Shown here in pieces: positions 17,422 through 24,700 of a stretch of DNA of 64,000 bases (position 1 is the first letter of the stretch; every line of letters starts with the position of its first letter). The stretch covers positions 1 to 64,000 of the forward strand of contig DAOOIT010000015.1 of the NCBI GenBank assembly GCA_035384565.1, written 5' to 3'. Made by a program: the position numbers and the translations under genes. The DNA is from Planctomycetota bacterium (lineage in GTDB: Bacteria; Planctomycetota; PUPC01; DSUN01). The notes beneath the pieces were generated by a model. That model had not been told where the DNA came from, did not search any database, and saw only the letters and a list, made by a program, of their open reading frames with translations.

Positions 17422-17574
17422 ATGAACAGGATCCGCAGATGCGATTTCGTCGGCACGACGGCTGAGCTGGCGATGGCCGCTCCTCGGCTCGCCAGCGGAC
17501 GAGCCGCCCGCGCCGACTCGAAGGATTGGCCCATCCGCGAGGGGCTTCGCCCAAAGGGCAAGGCCAAGCAATGA
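17422..17574 (+). pseudogene. Orphan Tat-signal N-terminus (50 codons)
   Basis: A frame with a good GGAGG site 7 nt upstream encodes M-N-R-I-R-R-C-D-F-V-G-T-T-A, the start of a twin-arginine signal, then a short hydrophobic part ending L-A-S-G. It stops at TGA 17572-17574 after 50 codons, before any mature domain. Such starts are common on exported sulfatases and oxidoreductases in these bacteria. I read it as the stump of a deleted gene that still supplies its promoter and leader to the Asp-box gene; its stop overlaps an in-frame ATG of that gene (ATGA at 17571-17574). Confidence 0.45.
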
Positions 17575-17588
17575 GGGGGAAACCACCC

Positions 17589-19754
17589 ATGCGCCCGCGC
17601 CTTCTTCCTGTCCTATCGGTCCTATCCGTCCTATCAGTCCTATCCTCTGCCACTGCGGGAGACCAGCCCTGGCAGGTCCTCGGCATCGGCGGGGGCGGCG
17701 GCATGTTCACCCCCGCCGCCTCGCCCTACGACGCCGACCTGATGCTGATGTCGTGCGACATGAGCGGCAGCTACCGCTCGCTCGACGGCGGCAAGCACTG
17801 GGAGATGATCCACTGGAGCCAGCTCCATTCCTCCCTCAACTGCCGCCCGGTCTTCAGCCGCGAGCAAGGCATCTACTGGGCAAGCGGCCCCGAACTGAAG
17901 CTGACCAAGGACAAGGGGAAGACCTGGGCGCCGGTCGTCGCCGGCGACAGGCCCTGGGGCAACGCCGCCATCACCCGCCTCGCCGTCGTCCCAGGTAATC
18001 CCATCCTCTTCGTCGGCACCGACACAGGGCTCTGGCGTTACCACGAGCGCGACAAGGTCTGGTCGCAGTGCCTCAAGGGCAAGTGCTATGCCGTCGTTGC
18101 TCAGGATAGCACCATCTGCGCTTCGGTGGACCTCAAGTACTTCATGAGCCACGATGACGGCGTGACGTGGAAGCCGCGGGACATCGAGTGCCTCGAGTTC
18201 GACGGGGAACACGTCAAAGGCCGCAGAACGATCGAAGGGGGTTTCCAGGCCATCGCGGGCAACAACCGACTCTTCGGTCTCATCTTCAAGGTCGGAGTCC
18301 TCAAGTCGGACGATCAGGGCCAGACCTGGGCGCTCGCCGATCAGTTCCGCGACTGCAACGACATCCACATGGCTTCACCCCAAGTGGCATACGCCGTCCA
18401 GGAAGGGCGAAGGGGCGAGCAAGGGGTGTGGCGCACGCGCGACGGCGGGAAGACGTGGGAGAACTGCTTCCGCATGACCGGCCCGAAGGCCAACGTCGAG
18501 CGGTCGTGGGTGCAGACGGAGATTCACTGGGGCTACTACATCACGCCGCTCGGCTTCGGCATCAGGCCCGGCGACCCCAAGGTCGCGATGGTCACGACCC
18601 AGGGCGACATCTACATCACCCGCGACGGCGGGGATTCCTGGCAGCAGGCCATGAACACCTCCGCTGGCAACCAGCCCGATGACGGGCGGCCCCGCTTCGC
18701 CTCGAATGGCCTGGAGGTGACGAGCTGCTGGGAGTATCTGTTCGACCCCTTCGAGCGGAACCGCCGCTACATCGCCTACACCGACATCGGTTTCGCCCGC
18801 TCGCTCGACGCCGATAGGACCTGGAGCTGGGCGGCCAAGGGCTGCCCGTGGTCCAACACCTTCTACAAGGTGGTCTTCGACCCCGCCGTGAAGGGCAAGC
18901 TCTATGCCGCGACGAGCAACCGCCACGACATTCCGCACTGGACGCACACCGACGGGAATAAGCCCGGCCACGCCGGCGGCGTGTGCGTTTCCGAGGACCA
19001 CGCCCAGTCCTGGCGCGTCCTCGGCTCCGGCCAGCCCAAGCTCCCGTGCACCTACTTGTGCCTGGACCCGAAGACCACGAAGGACCCCTTGACCCTATAT
19101 GCCACCTTCTACGAGGGCGGCGTCTACAAGTCCACGGATAGCGGGCAAACGTGGGCCAAGAAGTCCGAGGGCCTCGGCAACCAGGGCAACCTCCACGCCT
19201 ACATGGTCAAGGTGCACCCGAAGACGGGCGATGTCTTCTGCTCCATCACCGCCCATCGCGTCGGCGCACGCGAGTTCCCCGTGCCCGGCGGAATCTGGAA
19301 GTCCACGGACGGCGGCGAGAGCTGGGCGGACATCACGAAGGGTCTCGGGCTCAAGTGGCCCGGCGGCTTCGCCCTACATCCCGACGACCCGAACACGATT
19401 TACCTCACGGCCGGCACCGTGCCCGGCGGCCCCCAAGGCGGCGTCTACAAGACGACTGACGGCGGGAAGAACTGGGCGCGGGTGATCGGCGACGAAGACT
19501 TCGCCAAGAGCGCCCTGCCGGGCTACGTCCATTGCTTCTTTGTCAACCTCCACCCTGACAAGCCCGACTGGGTCTACGCGGGCACGGGCAGCCACGGCCT
19601 GTGGTTGAGCCAGGACGCGGGGAAGACCTGGCGTCGCTTCGACGCCATCCCCTTCCGCGCGTGCCAGAACGTGGCGTTCGACCCCGAGGACAGGAGCGTG
19701 ATGTACGTCACCACCTTCGGCGGCGGGGTGTGGAAGGGCCGCTGCGAACCGTGA
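17589..19754 (+). CDS. Secreted Asp-box (BNR/sortilin-like) propeller protein
   Basis: 721 residues from the ATG at 17589, with GAGGGGGA 8 nt upstream; an in-frame ATG at 17571 would add six residues. The signal peptide's hydrophobic core is a repeat of L-S-V. The mature part carries about eleven Asp-box motifs of the form S/T-x-D-x-G-x-x-W (for example S-L-D-G-G-K-H-W and T-R-D-G-G-K-T-W), the mark of a multi-bladed beta-propeller as in sialidases, sortilins and GH74 xyloglucanases. No sialidase arginine triad can be assigned by eye. It is followed 13 bp later by a sulfatase, so a role in glycan binding or cleavage is likely. The catalytic type is undecided. Confidence 0.78.
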   Translation: MRPRLLPVLSVLSVLSVLSSATAGDQPWQVLGIGGGGGMFTPAASPYDADLMLMSCDMSGSYRSLDGGKHWEMIHWSQLHSSLNCRPVFSREQGIYWASGPELKLTKDKGKTWAPVVAGDRPWGNAAITRLAVVPGNPILFVGTDTGLWRYHERDKVWSQCLKGKCYAVVAQDSTICASVDLKYFMSHDDGVTWKPRDIECLEFDGEHVKGRRTIEGGFQAIAGNNRLFGLIFKVGVLKSDDQGQTWALADQFRDCNDIHMASPQVAYAVQEGRRGEQGVWRTRDGGKTWENCFRMTGPKANVERSWVQTEIHWGYYITPLGFGIRPGDPKVAMVTTQGDIYITRDGGDSWQQAMNTSAGNQPDDGRPRFASNGLEVTSCWEYLFDPFERNRRYIAYTDIGFARSLDADRTWSWAAKGCPWSNTFYKVVFDPAVKGKLYAATSNRHDIPHWTHTDGNKPGHAGGVCVSEDHAQSWRVLGSGQPKLPCTYLCLDPKTTKDPLTLYATFYEGGVYKSTDSGQTWAKKSEGLGNQGNLHAYMVKVHPKTGDVFCSITAHRVGAREFPVPGGIWKSTDGGESWADITKGLGLKWPGGFALHPDDPNTIYLTAGTVPGGPQGGVYKTTDGGKNWARVIGDEDFAKSALPGYVHCFFVNLHPDKPDWVYAGTGSHGLWLSQDAGKTWRRFDAIPFRACQNVAFDPEDRSVMYVTTFGGGVWKGRCEP
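17610..17645 (+). repeat. 9-bp tandem repeat in a signal peptide
   Basis: Four copies of gtcctatcN lie head to tail within the signal-peptide coding region of the Asp-box gene and encode the L-S-V repeat. The 9-bp period keeps the frame whatever the copy number, so the length of the hydrophobic core could vary between strains. Confidence 0.8.
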
Positions 19755-19767
19755 GGAGGAGACTGGC

Positions 19768-21222
19768 ATGAGACGCCGTGAGTTCCTGGGCCTGCTGGCC
19801 GCCGCGCCGCTGGCGCGTCTCGCCGTGGGCGCGGAGCCCGATCGCCCGAAGCGCAACGTGCTCTTCATCGCCGTGGACGATCTGCGGCCCGAGCTGGCCT
19901 GCTACGGCCACCCGCAGATCCTCTCGCCCAACATGGACAAGCTGGCCGCCCGCGGCCTCCTCTTTGAGCGGGCCTATTGCCAGCAGGCCGTGTGCGCCCC
20001 CTCCCGCGCCAGCCTGCTCACCGGCTGCCGCCCGGATACCACGCGCATCTACGACCTCGAGACACCGCTGCGCAAGGCCATGCCAGACGCCCTCTCATTG
20101 CCTCAGCACTTCAAGAACCACGGTTACGAGACCGTCTCCCTCGGCAAGATCTACCACCACGGCACCGACGACAACGGCATCGGCTGGAGCGTGCCCGCCT
20201 GGCACCCGAAGGGCGAGTGGCGGGGGCGCGGCTACCGCGCCGAGGCATCCGTCCAGGCCATGCAGGAGCGCGGCAAGACCAACCCCGAGCGCAAGGGCAT
20301 CGGCCCCGCCTTCGAGTGCGCCGACGTGCCCGACAACGGATACCCCGACGGCGCCATCGCCGACAAGGCCATCGAGGAACTCCGCCGCCTGAGGGGCAAG
20401 CCCTTCTTCCTCGCCGTTGGCTTCCTCAAGCCCCACCTGCCCTTCAACGCCCCGAAGAAATACTGGGACCTGTACCGCCGCGAGGAGATCAAGCTCCCGG
20501 CGAACCGCGACTGGCCGAAAGACATGCCGCCCATTGCGGCCTCGCACTGGGGCGAACTGCGCGCCTACGCCGGCATCCCCGCCAAGGGCAATCTGACCGA
20601 CGATCGGGCCCGCGAGCTCATCCACGGCTACTACGCCTGCGTGAGCTACACCGACGCCCAGGTGGGCCGCGTGCTCGACGAGTTGGCCCGCCTCGGCCTC
20701 GCCGACGACACGGTCGTGGTCCTCTGGGGCGACCACGGCTGGAAGCTGGGCGAATACTCCGCCTGGTGCAAGCACACCAACTTCGAGCTCGACACCCACG
20801 CCCCTCTCCTCCTGAGCGTGCCCGGCCAGAGAAACGCGGGCAGGAAGACGCGGGCATTGGTCGAGTTCGTGGACATCTATCCTACGCTGTGCGAGGCGGC
20901 TGGCCTGCCCCTGCCCGGCCACCTCGAGGGCACGAGCCTCATGCCGCTCACCGAGCACCCCGATCGCCCGTGGAAGTCCGCCGTCTTCAGCCAGTACCCC
21001 CGCGGCAAGATCATGGGATACACGATGCGCACCGACCGCTGGCGCTACACCGAGTGGCAGGACCGCCAGACGGGCGAGGCCGCGGCGCGCGAGCTGTACG
21101 ACCACGAGGCCGACCCCGGCGAGAACGTGAATCTCGCCGGCCGCCCCGAGCACAGGGCTACGGTCGAGGAGTGGAGCGCGAAGCTCAAGGCCGGCTGGCG
21201 CGCCGCAAGGCCGGACGGATAA
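19768..21222 (+). CDS. Tat-exported sulfatase, iduronate-2-sulfatase-like
   Basis: 484 residues; GAGGAG lies 7 nt before the ATG. The N-terminus (M-R-R-R-E-F-L-G-L-L-A) is a twin-arginine signal. The type I sulfatase signature C-A-P-S-R at 76-80 includes Cys76, the residue converted to formylglycine. Metal ligands are seen in V-D-D (36-38) and G-D-H-G-W near 325, and K-P-H-L-P-F lies between. The Y-C-Q-Q-A-V-C context and overall length resemble iduronate-2-sulfatase and the S1_7 subfamily. It should desulfate a sulfated polysaccharide in the periplasm. No sulfatase-maturing enzyme is encoded in this window. Confidence 0.88.
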   Translation: MRRREFLGLLAAAPLARLAVGAEPDRPKRNVLFIAVDDLRPELACYGHPQILSPNMDKLAARGLLFERAYCQQAVCAPSRASLLTGCRPDTTRIYDLETPLRKAMPDALSLPQHFKNHGYETVSLGKIYHHGTDDNGIGWSVPAWHPKGEWRGRGYRAEASVQAMQERGKTNPERKGIGPAFECADVPDNGYPDGAIADKAIEELRRLRGKPFFLAVGFLKPHLPFNAPKKYWDLYRREEIKLPANRDWPKDMPPIAASHWGELRAYAGIPAKGNLTDDRARELIHGYYACVSYTDAQVGRVLDELARLGLADDTVVVLWGDHGWKLGEYSAWCKHTNFELDTHAPLLLSVPGQRNAGRKTRALVEFVDIYPTLCEAAGLPLPGHLEGTSLMPLTEHPDRPWKSAVFSQYPRGKIMGYTMRTDRWRYTEWQDRQTGEAAARELYDHEADPGENVNLAGRPEHRATVEEWSAKLKAGWRAARPDG

Positions 21223-21262
21223 TGCAGAACCGGGCCGACCAATCCACAGGAAGGAGCACGGA

Positions 21263-21676
21263 ATGGCGACCATGGCGATGAAGGCACAGTTCGAGGCGTC
21301 CGCCGACGCGGTGTGGGCCCTCGTCCGCGACTTCGGGCGGCCGGACAAGTTCGTCGCGGCCGTGGAGTCGGCGCGGCTTGAGGGCAGCGGCGTGGGCGCG
21401 CGGCGCATCCTCGCGCTCGGCGACGCCGAGGTGATCGAGCGCCTCGACGCCTTCGACGACGCGGGCCGTAGCCTCACCTACTCCATCGTGTCGGCCCCGC
21501 TGCCAATGGAGGGCTACTCCTCCACGATGAAGGTCCGGCCACTCGGCAGGGCCCGCTGCGAGCTGGAGTGGTCGTGCCGCTTCACGCCCAAGGGCGCGCC
21601 CGAGGCCGACGTGAAGAAGATCGTCGAGGGCGTCTACACTGCGGGCTTCGAAGGAATCCGGAAACTCGTGTCGTGA
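21263..21676 (+). CDS. SRPBCC (polyketide cyclase-like) family protein
   Basis: 137 residues, AAGGAG upstream. The profile is that of a START/SRPBCC helix-grip fold: F-E-A-S-A-D-A-V-W-A-L-V-R-D-F at the start, a G-x-G-A-R-R strand near 50, central beta strands, and a long C-terminal helix (A-D-V-K-K-I-V-E-G-V-Y). Members bind hydrophobic or aromatic small ligands, and most have no assigned reaction. There is no export signal, which sets it apart from the secreted proteins on either side (40 bp after the sulfatase, 37 bp before the mosaic protein). The function is unknown. Confidence 0.75.
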   Translation: MATMAMKAQFEASADAVWALVRDFGRPDKFVAAVESARLEGSGVGARRILALGDAEVIERLDAFDDAGRSLTYSIVSAPLPMEGYSSTMKVRPLGRARCELEWSCRFTPKGAPEADVKKIVEGVYTAGFEGIRKLVS

Positions 21677-21713
21677 CCTCCGCAAGGCCGCGATCCCCCT
21701 GGAGGGCGGAAGG

Positions 21714-24700
21714 ATGAACAGGCCGCTCGCCGTTGCGGCATGGGCCGCGTTTCTGTGCGCCGCTGCGTCGCCGCGCGCCGACGAGAAGCTGGTGATTCTC
21801 GACGACGTGCCGCGCAACCTGAGCCTCTTCGAGGTCGCCCCGGACGGCTCCCGCTTGTTCTTCGGGGCCGGCAGCTATCACGTGTTCGACGCCGGCGGCC
21901 GGCTCGTGGACAAGTGGGGCATCCCCACCGGCGCGGGCCGCGAGCTCGTGCCGCTGCCCAACGGCTGGTTCGTGGCCTTCAACTCCCACGCCAGCGGGCA
22001 CATCGCCATGTTCCGCCCCGACGGCTCGCCCGAGCGCACACTCGTCGGCCGCGGCGGCGACGAGAAGCATCTGCGGCACGACATGACCGGCTGGACCAGC
22101 CCCACCGGCGGCGCGGTGGACCCCGAGCGTAAGCTCCTCTTCGCCCTCGACACCTCGATGGGCCAGCGCGGCGAGCCCGACCCCGTGTGGTCGCGCGTGG
22201 CCATCTTCGACTTCGACGGCAAGTACGTCGGCGACATCGCCCGCTTCGATGGCAAGGCGAAGGACGCCGACGACGCGAGGCGGACGTGGTACGACGACAT
22301 CGAGGTGGACCCCGCCCGCCAGCGCGTCTACGTAACGGCTCGGCGGACGGGCGACCTGCTGGTCTTCGGCTACGACGGCAAGCCCGCGGGCACGGCGCCG
22401 GGACGCGGCGGCATCGCCGTCTTCCCCGACGGGCGCATCGCCGTGGGCGCGAAGGATGGGCGCGGCGTTCAACTCTACGACCCTGACCTCAAGCCGTTGC
22501 GCGTCCTGCCGCTTCAGGGCCTTCAGGACCTCGAGGCCGACGCGAGCGGCCGGCTCTACGCCTCGGTGAACGACCCGACCGTCACCTTCATTCGCTGGTC
22601 GCCCGACCTGGAGAAGAGCGAGACGTTCGGGCCGCGTTTCGTCCGCATTTCGGCGGACTTTCCCAACGCCGCGGCGAAGGCGGGGGAGTTGCTGACATTC
22701 AAGGTCAGGGCCGAAGGCCGGCCCGAACCGGCCCAGCCGGGAACCTGGCAAGTGATGATCCGCCCCAGCGACGGGAGCGACCTGCGCTGGCGCCCACTGC
22801 CCATCAACCTCCCGCAGGTTCCAAACCTGCGGGAGGTCAGGCTGGAGGCAGCGACGCCTGAGACGCTAAGCGGCTTCTACGAGGTCGCCGTGAAGTTCGG
22901 CCCTGGGCCGATCGTCCTCGCCGACCGGGCCAACGACCTCTATGTGCAGCGCCCCTTGGCCTTCCTGCCCCAGGGCGCCGAGCGCAGCATCGCCGTCATT
23001 GCCTCCACTGGGCGCCGCTGCTTCCAGCAGGGCGAGGCCATCGCCATTCAGGTGGTTCGCCGGGGCGATTTCCCCGCCGACCAGGTCGTGCGACTGGCGC
23101 TCGAGAAAGATGGGGCTGCCCTTGCTTCGGGCGAGGCCAAGGGGGCGGCGTTCGAGATTCCCGCCGCGGTCACCCAGAGCCTGCCCCCCGGCGAATACGA
23201 CCTCAGGCCAACCATCGGGTCCGACAAGTCTTGCGTGGTGTACCCCCTGCGTTTCGTCATCGCCCAGGCTCAACCCGATTCGCCTATGCAGCGCATCCTG
23301 TACCATGAGTTCGACAACGAGGCGGTGACGATGCGCCAGAACAACCTGGCCGACAACGCCGAGCGGATGGCCTTCATCCGCGACTACACTGAGGCCGTCG
23401 CTCGCTTGGGCTTCAGCCGCGAGACCGATCGCCTCGTGGGGAAGCTCAACACCCAGACCGGCCCCGCCGCCTGGCGCCGCGACTACTCGCCCGTGGAGCT
23501 GAGAGCCCCCGGCTACGCCCCGCCCGAGCACTATGCCTTCCCGCCCGCAAACGCGAACTGGGAGGCCGAGTACTACCTCGACCAGGCTACCCGCTGGGGC
23601 ATCCGCTACGACACCCAGCTCCTCGGCCACTGCTCGGGCGTGCGCTTCCGCGACGAATGGCTTCAGGAGCTCGTGCCCCTCCTCCAGCGCACCGCCCGGT
23701 GGCTCGGCAAGTATCCATCCTTCTGTGGCTTCAACTACAACGACGAAATGTTCTTCGGCCAATGGGTCACCGACTGGAAGCAAGAGGACAAGGACTGGCT
23801 GAAGGCGAAGCACGAAGGCGAGTTCAAGGGCCGCCCGATGGCCGACGTGTACATGCACGCTCTCCGCACGATGTACGGGGCGTTCAACAAGGGCGTGCGC
23901 GAGGCCAATCCCAAGGCCAAAGTCACGGCCACGCCCATGTGGCAGTTCCCCGCCGTCGAGGGCAGCTATCCGCCGGTCATCTACGAGGACATGGACGAGA
24001 GCTACAGCCACTACCTCTCCGAGGGCTACCACTATCCCTGGTATCCCGCGCACTCGGTGGACGCGGTGCGGCGGCCGGGCAAGCCGCTGATGGGCGTGTT
24101 CGACAACTCCTACAGCGGCGAGGGCGGCGACTGCTACCTCCAGGACCTGATGCAGGTGCTGGCGCGGGGCGTGCAGGGCGCGGGCGTGCAGCACACGCGG
24201 CCCTTCCGCGACGCCCGCGGCGCCAGCGCCTACCGCGTGGGCAACTTCATCGCCAAGGTGTACGGCCCGGTCTTCGCGGAGTGCCAGCCGGCGAACGAAG
24301 CCGCCGTGCTCTACTCCTACACGCAGGACGTGACCGAGCGCCGCAACTCGATGGGCACGCCCCACTGGGAGCGCGTCTTCGCCCTCCACACCGCCGGCCT
24401 CATGGCCGGCGTCCCCATGTTTGTCACGTTCGAGGAGGACGTCGCAGCCGGCTGGCTGCTTGAAGACTCAGGCAAAATGATTACGGGCAAAATGATTGAG
24501 GAGAGGAACCGGAAAGCGGGAATGCCGCGGGTGCCAATGCTGTTCCTTGTGGGACAGACAAAGCCCCTACCGCCGAAGGTGCAGGAGCAGATTGGCAAGT
24601 TCATCGAGGCCGGGGGCAAGGTGTTCACCGATGCCGACAGCGCCGACTATCCCGGCGCAACGACACTCGCCCTCAAGACCCACGAGCTGAAGTCGCTCTG

